A stretch of DNA of 64,000 nucleotides from Lacticaseibacillus thailandensis DSM 22698 = JCM 13996. GTDB lineage: Bacteria; Bacillota; Bacilli; Lactobacillales; Lactobacillaceae. The stretch is from contig NZ_BBER01000003.1 of assembly GCF_001312865.1 (NCBI RefSeq), forward strand, positions 211,502-275,501. Direction: 5' to 3'. Under the pieces are notes generated by a model. That model was given only the letters and a program-made list of their open reading frames with translations. It did no database searches and was not told the DNA's origin. Below are positions 46,767-57,384 of this stretch, piece by piece. Every line of letters begins with the position of its first letter. Position 1 is the first letter of the stretch. Made by a program: the position numbers and the translations under genes.

Positions 46767-47786
46767 TTACAGCTTGATTTGCCGTCCCAAAATGGCCAAT
46801 TCCATACGCATAATTGCGCGGCGGGTGAAGAAGCCATCACGGAGGGCCCACTTGACGGTTTCAACGTGTTGCAGAATATCATCGATTTCCGCCTGCGACA
46901 AGGCGGCGAGGGCGTCGTCCAGTTCATCGAGGGATTCAATGGTGATACCCAGGTGGTTTTTGACGACGAACGGCGCCATGCCGGCGTCTTTCCACAAGAC
47001 GACCGGTAAGCCGTTGGCCAGGTACATCGAGACTTTGTGTGGATTATTAAATCGGGTGTAGTCCTTGTACTGACCACCATTCGGGATGTTGCTATCCCAA
47101 GCCAGCCCGAAGCGGTAGGGGATGATGTAACCTAACTCTTCCGGCTTCACTTCGCCGCGAAAATCAATTTGTGGATCCAGCTGCATGGTTTCGTTGCGGC
47201 CAAAGGCGACGAGGTTTGTTTGGTATGGCCAGTGTTCTAGGTAACGTGACTTATCAAGGGAACCGGCCAGTACCAGCGATTTCTCCAGGTGCTTATCAGC
47301 CTGGGTGTAACGGTTCTTGGTGTTTACACTCAGATAATCAAAGGCATAGTTGGCAAACATTGGTGCAGTGACGCCTTATCTGCCAAGGCGTTAGTCATGT
47401 TGTCATTATGTGTAATGATGGCACTGGCTCGGTTGAAGAATGCCACCTCATCGTAAGGAACGTAGCCACGTAGGCATTCGGCGTCGTGAATTTGGATGAC
47501 CACGTGGACGCCCCGGTCTACGAGGTGGGACATAAACTGTTCATCAAACTTGAACCCGTCGTTAGTGGGGTACTGAAAGATGACTAGGTCACCGCTGACG
47601 ACGGGCGCGGTGATGCCGTCAATACGGGAGTACAATTGATCGTCCGTATCGGCCTCCACATCGTAACGAAAGATAGAAAGAGTTTGGTAGCCCATCCGCT
47701 GGGCAATATCATTAATATCGTTTTTTTGCCTTGAAAACAGAATTAACCGTAGTGGGTTGAATCATATTTGTAATCCAGCGATGCAT
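46767..47786 (-). CDS. Gtf3/GtfC-like glycosyltransferase (compensating frameshifts)
   Basis: A glycosyltransferase of about 339 residues resembling Gtf3 of streptococci, which adds the second sugar to GlcNAc-modified serine-rich adhesins. Matching features are the start MHRWITNMIQPTTVNSVFKAK, SRIDGITAPVVSGDLVIFQYPT, HDAECLR, and GLAWDSNIPNGGQYKDYTRFNNPHK with NGLPVVLWKDAGMAPFV (cited in parts). An extra A in minus-strand A7 (47721-47727) and a missing base near 47345 compensate. AGGAGG supports ATG 47786. It is the only large gene on the minus strand in this locus. Confidence 0.72.
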
Positions 47787-47971
47787 GAGGAATCCTCCTA
47801 AAAATTACCGAAGCCGTGTTTTCCGCTCAGAGGCCTAGCCAATAAGGCGAACAAGTAGTTATAATAATGGTATTATACACCAGGACAATCTGCTGGACTG
47901 CTGTAATTTTTGGGTGGTCACGGTGGCACAAGACTTTAATGCAGTCAGAACACACGTGGTTGAGGCCGGTT

Positions 47972-49539
47972 ATGAGTATAGATAAATTAGCGTGGACGGA
48001 TTACCTAGAAAATCATTATTTTATTTTTGGGCAGCAGGGTCGGGTACCGTACACTACCGCCATGGAGTTTGGTAGTGATGGCACGGTGAAGAATTACCCC
48101 GCTTTCAACGAGAGCCGCTGGCAGCTCAACGACGACGAGCTCGTGTTGCTGGATGGTAATGGTGGACCGACTACCACGTTCCCACTACCGGCTACTCCGC
48201 AGGCAGTCGCCTCCCAAGGGCTGGTGGGGCATTACCTCAAAGATGATCAGGTTGTACATACATTGCGGGCACGCGATGGGTCGGGCTTTGCGCCGGAACT
48301 AGTGGACCTAATTGTTCACCGGGTGCAGGACCAGGTACACCACGATGTGCGGACGACGGCCGAAAATGCAGCCCGAATGGTACCCAAACACCAACGCATC
48401 CGTGTGGCCTTCCTTCTCCAAAGTATGGAGACCTTACCCGCGCTGGAACCATTAATTACGCTGGTACATGGTGATGACCGTTTTGAAATGAAGCTGTTGG
48501 TGACCAACAAAATGTTCGATTACGTCGAGTCACAAAACACCCTGCCTGAAGTGGCAGCCTATTTTAGTCAGCGTGGGTACGCCTTTATTGAAGTTACTGG
48601 TGACGGAACGGAGGCCGTTGCGGGGTTGCACCGCTGGCAGGCAGACTTTATTGTGCGTCAGTCTGAGTGGGACGCAGATTACTTGCCCGCACTAAGCGCT
48701 GAACACCTCGACTGGTCGCGGCTCATCCACGTACCGTATACCATTACTGAATCTGCGCTTAATCTTCCTAATTCTGACCACCAATCGTTACTGGTAAATC
48801 CGTATTACGAGCACGTTTGGCGGTACTTTACCCCGGAGCCTCTGAGTGCGGAGCAGTTGCACGCAATCGGTGGTTCGTTCGTTGCCAGGGACATTTTTCA
48901 GTATGTCGGCTCAATGAAGGCCAGGTAATTCGCCAGGCCCGGCCGCAGTGGCCCGATGACCGCGCTGGTAAGCGGGTGGTGTGGATGGCCCACCACAGTA
49001 TTTTTGATGCGTGGTTTAACTTTGGCACCTTTCCACGTATTTACAAGCAGATGTTGCAGTGGACGCGGGACCATGGCGATGTGAACGTGGTGTTTAATCC
49101 CCACCCACTGTTACGGGAGAACCTGCGTAATGACCAGTACCCGGGGCTACCGATGGCTGCGTACGAACAGTTTTTGCGTGACTTTACGGCGCTCCCAAAC
49201 GGTAATGTGGTGGAGCATCAAAGTCAGTATGGCTTCACCGCCGCGGCGGACGTCATCTTAACGGACGGTATTTCCTCGCTATACGAGATGCAGGTCCAAC
49301 GCAAGCCGATAGTAGCCCTCCTGCGCCCTGACCACGCAGAGTTTACGCAGGTGGGACAACGGTTGATGCGCGGAGTGCACGCTACTAGCGATGTGGTTGC
49401 CGCTCAACAAATGGTTTTACGTTTGCTGAACCACCCGGACGAACTGCGGCCACAACAAAAGGCCAACACAAAGCAGTGGCTACAGAATGAACATCCTGAG
49501 CGTGCAATCGTGCAGGCCATGATTGACGAAATGTCGTAA
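47972..49539 (+). CDS. CDP-glycerol glycerophosphotransferase-like GT-B protein (one frameshift)
   Basis: A protein of about 522 residues. The first part (MSIDKLAWTDYLENHYFIFG to about residue 110) is an unfamiliar domain; the rest resembles TagB/TagF glycerophosphotransferases: VVWMAHHSIFDAW, VVFNPHPLLREN, and ADVILTDGISSLYEMQVQRKPIV, which contain the HPxL and D-x-SS-x3-E signatures. One base seems missing near 48915. It may add glycerol-phosphate or a sugar to the adhesin glycan, but this is inference from location. ATG 47972 has only a weak TTGAGG site; TATAAT at 47860-47865 could be its promoter. Confidence 0.5.
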
Positions 49540-49552
49540 TAAATAGCATTGA

Positions 49553-49733
49553 CTAGTTGAAAAGTGGGTACAGAATACCAAATAACGCGATTGCCGCGAT
49601 CACGATACCAATAATGATTTGCGGTAAGCGACCGTGGTCCCGTTCTTTTTTTCGGTGGTAGTACCAGCTTATCTTCGTCAGCAATGCGATCGTGAATGTC
49701 ACGATCAATCAGATTGTTTTTTTTACCTGTCAT
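49553..49733 (-). CDS. Small membrane protein, unknown (one frameshift)
   Basis: A protein of about 59 residues on the strand opposite to its neighbours. A polar N-terminus (MTGKKNNLIDRDIHDRIADE) is followed, after removing one A from the minus-strand A7 at 49646-49652, by KLVLPPKKERDHGRLPQ and one hydrophobic helix IIIGIVIAAIALFGILY. Its size and single helix recall SecE/SecG-like accessory proteins (Asp4/Asp5) of streptococcal loci, but I see no sequence match. GAGGG precedes ATG 49733. Confidence 0.5.
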
Positions 49734-49796
49734 AATAACCCTCATTATATTGATTTAGCGGTTAAAAGCAATTATTTGCGGAGAGGCGGGACCGAT

Positions 49797-52146
49797 ATGA
49801 AATTATCTTTATCAAGTAGACGCTACCGTCGCATCACCAAACGCATTATTAAGCGGCGCGAATATTTTGCTACGTTGTCTGATACTAATTTGCAGGCCCA
49901 GACGGGCAAGCTGCGTGCTCAGATTAATAGCGGGAGCACGCTGAAGGACATTATGGTGGATGCGTACGCCGTGGTGTGTGTCGCCGATGAGCGGGTCTTG
50001 GGTCTAGCCCCCTTTGACAACCAAATTCTAGGGGCTGTGGCCATGGAATTCAACAATATCGTGGAAATGAAAACAGGTGAGGGGAAGACGCTCACCGCGA
50101 CCATGCCCATGTATTTGCACGGCCTGACGGGTCCGGGTAACTTTTTGATTACCGCGAACAGCTACCTTGCCAACCGTGACGCGGAGCAAATGGGGCGCGT
50201 GTACCGTTGGCTGGGCCTGACCGTGATGCCCGGGGTCGCGGCAGAAGGCCAGGATGACAACCAGCGTGATCGGCAAGCCATTTATGCAGCCGATATTGTG
50301 TATACCACCAATAGCGGTTTGGGCTTTGATTACCTCTTTGATAATTTGGCTGCTAACCCAACGGAGCAGTTTTTACACGGCTTTAGCTTCGCATTACTCG
50401 ATGAAGCGGATGCGGTGTTGCTGGACACAGCCTCCACCCCGTTAATTATCTCGGGCGCACCCCGGGTACAGTCGAACTTGTACGGGATGGCCGACCAGAT
50501 GGTTAAGCTTCTGGACGAGGACCGCGACTATGAGCGGAGTGAAGACACCAAGAACGTGTGGTTTACTGCCGACGGTATTCAGCGCATGGAACGGTTTTTT
50601 TGGCATTACCGGGTTGTTGGGTGAGCACTATGCGGACTTATACCGCCACTTGGTGTTGGCATTGCGCGCTAACGTGTTACTTGTACGTAATCGGAATTAT
50701 GTGGTTGAAAACGGTGAAATTATCTTGCTGGACCGGGCAAACGGCCGACAACTACAAGGCATGAAGATGCAGGCGGGGATGCACCAGGCCGTTGAAGCTA
50801 AGGAACATCTGCATATTACGCAGGAACAGCGGTCTATGGCCTCCATCACTTATCAGAGCTTGTTTCGGATGTTTCACCAGCTGGCGGGGATGACGGGTAC
50901 GGCCAAAACGGACGCGGATGAATTTTTGGAAACATACCGGTTAGCCGTGTACACGGTCCCCACGCATAAACCGATGATTCGCGATGATTTGCCGGATAAG
51001 TTGTATGTTACCAACACGGCCAAGCTGATGGCCGCACTGGACGTGGTAAAGCGCGCCCACGCTAACCAACGACCGGTGCTCGTTGAAACGGGATCGTTAT
51101 CGTTGTCCAACTTGTTCTCACGCTTGCTGTTGCGGGAAGGAATTCCTCACAACCTGCTCAATGCGCGTTCGGCCGCTAAGGAAGCCAAAATTGTGGCTGA
51201 AGCCGGAAATATGGGTGCCGTGACCGTAGCTACCTCGATGGCCGGACGTGGTACTGATATCCGGTTGGCCGATGGTGTAGTCGAAAAGGGTGGTCTGCTC
51301 GTTCTGGGTACTGAACGAATGGATAACCCGCGGATCGATAACCAGCTCCGTGGTCGTGCGGGGCGCCAAGGTGATCCTGGTACGAGTATCTTTTTCACCT
51401 CCTTGGAGGACACCGTTGTGCAGGAAAATTCGCCCCGCTGGGTGGCCAAGTATCGTGAACGCCACGCCAGTCGGCGACAACAACAGCTGCGGTTACGGGG
51501 CCGGTTTAAGGGTGTGGTGAATGCCGCGCAAAAACGGCTGATGGTTTCACAACGTGCGTCCCGCTTCCAAACCTTGCAATATGGGGAAGTGTTCCGCATT
51601 CAGCGCGAAAGTATCTACCGTACGCGGAACCGCGTGATGAATAGCCAAAATTTGGATGCGTCCGTCCAGCGGGTCATTCATAATGTGGCGGCGGATTATG
51701 TTCAGCAGCACCCCCAGTACCAGGAAGCGGACATATTGGACTTTATTTATCAAAATGTTGATAGCGACTTTTTGCCGTCTGCCTTGCCGCAATTAGGGCG
51801 ACCGCAGGAACGGGTGGTCTATTTGGAGCAACTGATTAAGGACCGGATACAACGTAAGCGGCAGCAACTGCCAGCCAACGATCAATGGCAATACTTTCAG
51901 CGGGTGGCCATACTCAAAGCCATCGATAATGCCTGGATCGACCAAGTGGATAACTTGGAGTCACTGCAAGCAATCACGAATAATCGTAGTTTGGCGCAAC
52001 ACAACCCTATTTACGAGTACCAGATGGAATCGCAGCGTAGTTACGGTGTTATGCGGGGTAAAGTAAAGTTAAATATCGTCAGAAATCTACTACAATCGGT
52101 ACTGGTGATGAAGCCAGATGGATCGATCGACTTACAGTTTGCATAG
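49797..52146 (+). CDS. secA2: Accessory Sec system translocase ATPase SecA2 (one frameshift)
   Basis: The motor that drives export of the glycosylated serine-rich adhesin through SecY2. About 782 residues: Walker A MKTGEGKTL, DEAD-type LLDEADAVLLD, AGMTGTAKTDADEF, SMAGRGTDIRLADGV and the RGRAGRQGDPG helicase motif are all present. The first about 20 residues are basic, as in SecA2. The T7 run 50595-50601 carries one extra T; corrected, the sequence reads MERFFGITGLLGEHYADLY. ATG 49797 follows GGAGAGG. First gene of a tight secA2-secY2-asp1-asp2-asp3-gtfA-gtfB series. Confidence 0.93.
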
Positions 52147-52170
52147 GCGGTGCTAGAATAGGATGTTTGT

Positions 52171-53400
52171 ATGTCAGACAACCATGAAATAATCAAACGG
52201 GTTTCCTGGACCCTGTTCTTAGTAATGATTTTAGCTGCGGGGCAGCAAGTAATACTGCCCGGTGTGGACCAGGTCGCAGCAGCTACAGTATTGAAGCAAC
52301 CGACCTTCCTGTCCATTTTGAGTAGTGCGACTGGGGGCCGCTTGAACTTACCCACACTGTTTTCGCTGGGATTATCGCCCTACATGACGACGATGATCGT
52401 CTGGTCGGCCGTACAGAGTCTGGATTTGAAGAGCATCAATAGTCTTTCCATGAAAAAGGCGGGCCTGATTCAGCGGGTGCTGGTGTTAGTGTTAGCCATC
52501 GTACAAGCCATCACCATGATGCGGTTATACGCGTCCGCGCTCCAGCCGTTACACCTCTTCGGTTACCCGTACGACTGGGGGCCATGGGTGACGGGGTTGC
52601 TGTTAGTGGCCGGCGCCATGCTGGTGACCTGGTTAGCCGACGTGAACAGCAACCGCGGGATTGGCTCGACCGCCATTATGATTTTGCCCGGGATCTTGTT
52701 GAGTACACCCAATTCCCTGCATCAGGGTTGGGGGGATGAAGTTTACAGTTTCTCACCGGAACACCTACTGACGGCTGCCGTTGTTATTTTACTGTTCACG
52801 GCTGCGGCGGTTTGGCTATACAAAGGCGAAGTGCGGCTACCAATTCAACGGACGTTGTTAGAAGGTGATTACCGTAATTCATACCTGCCGATCAAGGTGC
52901 TCACCGCGGGCGCCATGCCGTTTATGTTTTCCAACTCGTTATTCAGTTTGCCCAAGATGATTATTCAAAACACCGCTTTACGCTGGCAGCCCATTGGGCA
53001 CACCATCCTGCATTGGACGTCGTATAAGACGGTCAACGGTATGGTCATCTATGCGGTTGTGATTATGTTGCTGGGGTATGCGTTTGGCTACATGAACGTG
53101 CGGCCGGTGCAGACGGCTAGACAGTTGAAGTATGCCGGTGATTATTTTCTGAACGTGGTTCCCGGTGACGATACCGAAAGCTTCATCACCAACCACTTTT
53201 TCCTGCTGTGTACGATCGGTAACTTGGTGGAAATCTTGATTGGGGTAATTCCACTCATTTGTGGCTTGATTTGGCCCGGCGTGGCTAATTACTCCCTGTT
53301 TTTGGGTAACATTTTCATTGTGGTGACCATCTTTGACAACGTCATTGAACAGTTTAGGGCGCTCTACTCAAAGAATCGTTACCGGTTACTGGATTTGTAA
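52171..53400 (+). CDS. secY2: Accessory Sec system translocase channel SecY2
   Basis: The membrane channel dedicated to the adhesin. 409 residues, ten expected helices; LGLSPYMTTMIVWSAVQ is the conserved second-helix region, STAIMILPGILLSTPN and GAMPFMFSNSLFSLP are SecY motifs. The cytoplasmic loops are shorter than in housekeeping SecY, as in other SecY2 proteins. Frame intact. It lies 24 bases after secA2. Confidence 0.92.
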   Translation: MSDNHEIIKRVSWTLFLVMILAAGQQVILPGVDQVAAATVLKQPTFLSILSSATGGRLNLPTLFSLGLSPYMTTMIVWSAVQSLDLKSINSLSMKKAGLIQRVLVLVLAIVQAITMMRLYASALQPLHLFGYPYDWGPWVTGLLLVAGAMLVTWLADVNSNRGIGSTAIMILPGILLSTPNSLHQGWGDEVYSFSPEHLLTAAVVILLFTAAAVWLYKGEVRLPIQRTLLEGDYRNSYLPIKVLTAGAMPFMFSNSLFSLPKMIIQNTALRWQPIGHTILHWTSYKTVNGMVIYAVVIMLLGYAFGYMNVRPVQTARQLKYAGDYFLNVVPGDDTESFITNHFFLLCTIGNLVEILIGVIPLICGLIWPGVANYSLFLGNIFIVVTIFDNVIEQFRALYSKNRYRLLDL

Positions 53401-53427
53401 CTACGCATGTCTAAGGAGTGCATTGCC

Positions 53428-55026
53428 ATGTATTTAATCCCAGGGTTCAATATGGATACGCATAGTTTCGATCAGGACGAAGTTGTGCAGATTGCGCGCA
53501 TTATGACCGCCAACGACTATCCGTTTAATTTAATTACGGTTACGCAATTACCGGCAATTCACTACCAGTTACGGGAGGCGGGCTTGGCCAACGTTGATGT
53601 GTGGCAAGCCTATGATGAGATTCAAGGTATTGATGTGACGGCTGGTACGCCGATGAACGTTAACGAGTTGCCTTTTCCACCGGGAGTGACGCCGGTATAC
53701 TTGGAGGGGAGCGTGCGGTATTACCAGGGCGAAGACACTTTTGCGCTGGTGCACTTGTACAAGGACGGTTTTGTATGGCAAGTAGACTATCCGCAAGCAG
53801 ACGGTACGGTGATGACCGATCAGTACGATGATCGTGGACTGTTACTTACACGAACTAAAAGTGCGAGCGATCACGCAGTTCTACTGCGACAATGGTATTC
53901 GCCGGCAGGAGATGTTGTCATGATTGCCACACAAGGTGGTGGTGTGCAGATTATGGACGTGGCGGCATCCCGATTTGACCAGCGGCACTACCCGTCGGTG
54001 GAGGCGGTGGTCGCTGAAGTACTGGGCCGGCACATTGCGCAAGATCACGATGAGTTAGCCATTACCGGTCCGTTTTCCGGGTTACTCGCGCTACGCTCAC
54101 TGCGAGACTTACGGCTACGCCTGGGCGTTTTGATGTCGAGCCGCGATTTAGCGGCAGGCGACCGTCTTAAGAATCTGGGTCAGTTAGCCCGGCATGATTT
54201 AATTATTAGCCCTACCCATACGGATCTACGCATTATTCAACAGTCGCCGTTGGCCCGTCGGATCAGTCACGTACCCCAAGTGGTGTTACCGACGCGGGCA
54301 ACCACGTTGAGTCTAGGTGTCAGCAACGAACTGGCCGAGCAAATTATTGCCTGGCGGGTTGGCGATGCCAGTGACAGTCTGGTGCGTCAGGTGATGGCGA
54401 CACTAACCGCGGGCATGGCCAAGCACGATGATTGGCAGCTCGTCATTGGCACAGCCAGCACCGCGCAGCAAACCGACTTGACCGACCACGTGCAGGCGTG
54501 GGTTGCGGACAAGTATGGCGTGGATCTGGACAGTGATGATTACCAACAAGTAGCTGACTATTTCAACGCCAGGGCCCAGGGGCAAATGATGGTTGAAACT
54601 GAGCGGGTCGGAGAGTCATTAAAGAAACGGGTAGATTGGAGCGCGTTGAGTGGTGCCTACAGCGTGCTGGCACGTATTGCTATTCGGAAGCCGTTGAGTA
54701 TCACTGATTGGGGTCAACAGATACACAGCGCCCGCATTGTGATCAATACTGACGGCCAATCAGATTTAAGTTTGCAAGTGCTGGCGGTCAGTGCTGGCAT
54801 TCCGCAACTGAACATGGCGGCCTCTGATTTACTGATTGACCACCAAAACGGGCGGCTGGTACACGACAGCAGCGATATTGCCCGTGGCTTAGATTATTAC
54901 TTGGGCACGTTAGCGCATTGGAATCAGGCACTAGTGGTGAACGCACAGCTAATTGAACGGTATTCTGCGGAACGGATTATTGCGGCTTGGAAGAAGGTGA
55001 TGAGCGATGGCGCAAAGGACAATTAA
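53428..55026 (+). CDS. asp1: Accessory Sec system protein Asp1
   Basis: Part of the Asp1-2-3 complex that helps deliver the adhesin to SecA2. 532 residues; the start MYLIPGFNMDTHSFDQDEVVQIARI (cited in part) is a good Asp1 match; the C-terminal GT-B-like fold (SITDWGQQIHSARIVINTDGQSDLSLQVLAVSAGIPQLN, cited in part) is degenerate and probably binds carbohydrate without catalysis. ATG 53428 is chosen because TAAGGAG lies just upstream. It overlaps asp2. Confidence 0.9.
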   Translation: MYLIPGFNMDTHSFDQDEVVQIARIMTANDYPFNLITVTQLPAIHYQLREAGLANVDVWQAYDEIQGIDVTAGTPMNVNELPFPPGVTPVYLEGSVRYYQGEDTFALVHLYKDGFVWQVDYPQADGTVMTDQYDDRGLLLTRTKSASDHAVLLRQWYSPAGDVVMIATQGGGVQIMDVAASRFDQRHYPSVEAVVAEVLGRHIAQDHDELAITGPFSGLLALRSLRDLRLRLGVLMSSRDLAAGDRLKNLGQLARHDLIISPTHTDLRIIQQSPLARRISHVPQVVLPTRATTLSLGVSNELAEQIIAWRVGDASDSLVRQVMATLTAGMAKHDDWQLVIGTASTAQQTDLTDHVQAWVADKYGVDLDSDDYQQVADYFNARAQGQMMVETERVGESLKKRVDWSALSGAYSVLARIAIRKPLSITDWGQQIHSARIVINTDGQSDLSLQVLAVSAGIPQLNMAASDLLIDHQNGRLVHDSSDIARGLDYYLGTLAHWNQALVVNAQLIERYSAERIIAAWKKVMSDGAKDN

Positions 55027-56641
55027 TGTTATCCACATTGGGAGCACGGCTTTGGCACTGGGACGGCTATTAGCCCCGCCGTACCAATATTTTTGGGCCG
55101 TGACGGATGATGTGATGCCCGTGGCGAAAAAAACCATTGTTCGATGGTGCCAAGTGGAACGCGCAGTACCGTGACGCAGTAGTGCTCATCGACCAAACTT
55201 GCCCGTGGTTGAGCGATATTGCCCGGCTACGGGCGCTACCGGCAAACCGCATCATTGTGGCCAATGACGTCGTCTTTTCGGCCGCCGCGGAGCACGTCAT
55301 GGCGTTAAAGAACGCACAGCGGCTGGACTTCACCGACGTTGAGGATTTAGCACACGTGATTCAGGTTTATTTCTATGACCAGCAGGCGACCTATAAAACG
55401 GACTTTACGGAATTGCATATTGATAGTCGCTTTAGCGGCCATATCCAACAAGTTGGTGAAGCTTACCGCGTCGTGACCGGTGATTACGGTGATAGTTGGC
55501 AGCATTTGGGTGAAACCACCAACGTTATGTGGTTGCCGGCCAACTACGCTGAACGGGCTGTCATCGAGGTCGAGCGAGTTGACACCACCGTTGATATTAT
55601 GGCGCGGATACACGTGATCAACGGGGCCCAGAAGGTCAGTGGCAGCTACCAGGCCGTTAACGAGGAGTTACCGGTGGGGGTGGAAGTCCCACCCGCTGAT
55701 CACCCCACGGGGTTGCAGCTGGACTTCTTTGTGCGTGGTCACGGGCAACTGAACCTCGCCGGGATCCATTTCCGTCGTTCGCGTGGTCAGTATGGCGAGA
55801 TCCTGGTGGGCGGTCAACGGTTGATGGATCACGCCGGCATGCGGCAAGAAATTATGGCTTATTTCGATCCGGGTGATTTGCGGCCACCACTAAGCGTGTA
55901 CTTTTCCGGTTACCAAACGGCTGAAGCCTTTGAAGGTTTTGGGATGATGCGGCGTTTTGGTACCCCGTTCATGTTGATCATGGATCCGCGGCTAGAAGGT
56001 GGGGCATTCTACCTGGGTAGCGATGACCTCCAGCAACAAGTCCGGGACGTTATCCGGCAAGCCTTACACCGGCTAGGCTTTAGTCATAACCAGTTGATCC
56101 TTTCCGGAATTTCCATGGGCACCTATGCCGCGTTATATTACGGGGCTCAGTTACAGCCCTATGGCATTGTTATTGGTAAACCATTGGTAAATTTGGGCAA
56201 TATTGCCCGCAACGGGCGACTCTGGCGTCCCGAAATGTTAGGTGTTGGTGGGTTTGCTACCGCACTCGACATGGTGCTGACGTACACGGGTGACCTCCAT
56301 CATCAGAACCTGGACCAAATGAACGCACAGTTCTGGGATGAATTTAAGGGCGGCGATTTTAAGGACACCACGTTTGCAGTGGCCTATATGTATGATGATG
56401 ATTATGACCAGCGGGCGTTTCCGATGCTCCGCGATTACCTGAAGCAACACTTTCCGGAGACGCGGGTGCTGTACAAGGCTTAGTCGGTCGCCATAACGAT
56501 GACACTGGTGGCGTCGTCAACTGGTTCTTATTCCAGTACTGGCACCTACTTGAACAGGGTTTTGGCCGCCGTAACCCGCTGACACATGATCAGCGAACTG
56601 CGGGGACCAATGCCGCGACGAAGGCGGTGAATGCCAAATGA
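55007..56641 (+). CDS. asp2: Accessory Sec system protein Asp2 (two frameshifts)
   Basis: Asp2 carries an alpha/beta-hydrolase-like domain that O-acetylates sugars on the adhesin and also supports export. About 545 residues: the nucleophile Ser is in LILSGISMGTYAALYYG, an acidic region DPRLEGGAFYLG precedes it, and after correction the C-terminus has the His motif GRHNDDTGGVVNWFLFQYW (cited in part). One A is extra in A7 55127-55133 and one G missing near 56479; the two compensate. The real N-terminus starts at ATG 55007 inside asp1, and the end overlaps asp3 by ATGA. Confidence 0.9.
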
Positions 56642-57384
56642 CCGAGATAATTTATGACTTTTACTGGCCAGTCAATGGCATGGCCACCGCGGGTCATGGC
56701 GCCATCATTGATTACGCGGCCAATGGCATAGTAAGCTATCGTGCCCGCCGGCGATCACCAGGGTTTGCGATCCACACGTGGTCTAGTCGCAGCAATGATG
56801 CGACGTACGGCCGCGGTCCATACTTACCGCTGTTGCGGAATGACCGTGAATATACGCTGACCGCAGATATTGATAGCGAGCCGGAGGACACCCTGGGTTT
56901 GAGCATTAACTTTGTGGATGCGCAGGGTGTGAACGTGCAGCAAATTTTGGAACGTACTCTGGACCTAACGTTCACGGTACCCGACGGGGCGGTGGACTAC
57001 AGTATCGCCTTAGTGAACTTAAATAATGAGCATTTTAAGTTTTATTCCTTAACGCTGGGGCAAAGTAATGTCCTGGACGGTTACCGACCGGTGCGGCTGT
57101 CAACGCCCGGTTGGCACTTGTGGCGTAACGATCGCGGTGGCCCCGCCACCGTCTGGATCATCCCACGTTCTGGGCCAGTGGTTAGCCGGCCGTTTGTACC
57201 TGGTGGGGACAATTTGTACTATCAAGTACCGCGTCAGGAGCACGACGCGTTGGAAGTTGGTGAGTTCGTCAACCAGGTCAAACGGTTGGTGGGACCCGAA
57301 CCACGGGTACGTGGTTTTGGGTTTGGTACGTCGAGTATCGTTGCGGCAGTAAATAAAGCCTTGAAAGCCGATGGAGGTCACTAA
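56638..57384 (+). CDS. asp3: Accessory Sec system protein Asp3
   Basis: A 248-residue soluble beta-rich protein, third member of the Asp complex and likely a carbohydrate-binding scaffold. The start MTEIIYDFYWPVNGMATAGH, SPGFAIHTWSSRSNDATYGRGPYLPLL (cited in part) and LTADIDSEPEDTLGLSINF match Asp3. It extends further than most Asp3 proteins (about 150-200 residues), with a C-terminal part ending near VRGFGFGTSSIVAAVNKAL. Its TAA overlaps the ATG of gtfA. Confidence 0.85.
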   Translation: MTEIIYDFYWPVNGMATAGHGAIIDYAANGIVSYRARRRSPGFAIHTWSSRSNDATYGRGPYLPLLRNDREYTLTADIDSEPEDTLGLSINFVDAQGVNVQQILERTLDLTFTVPDGAVDYSIALVNLNNEHFKFYSLTLGQSNVLDGYRPVRLSTPGWHLWRNDRGGPATVWIIPRSGPVVSRPFVPGGDNLYYQVPRQEHDALEVGEFVNQVKRLVGPEPRVRGFGFGTSSIVAAVNKALKADGGH

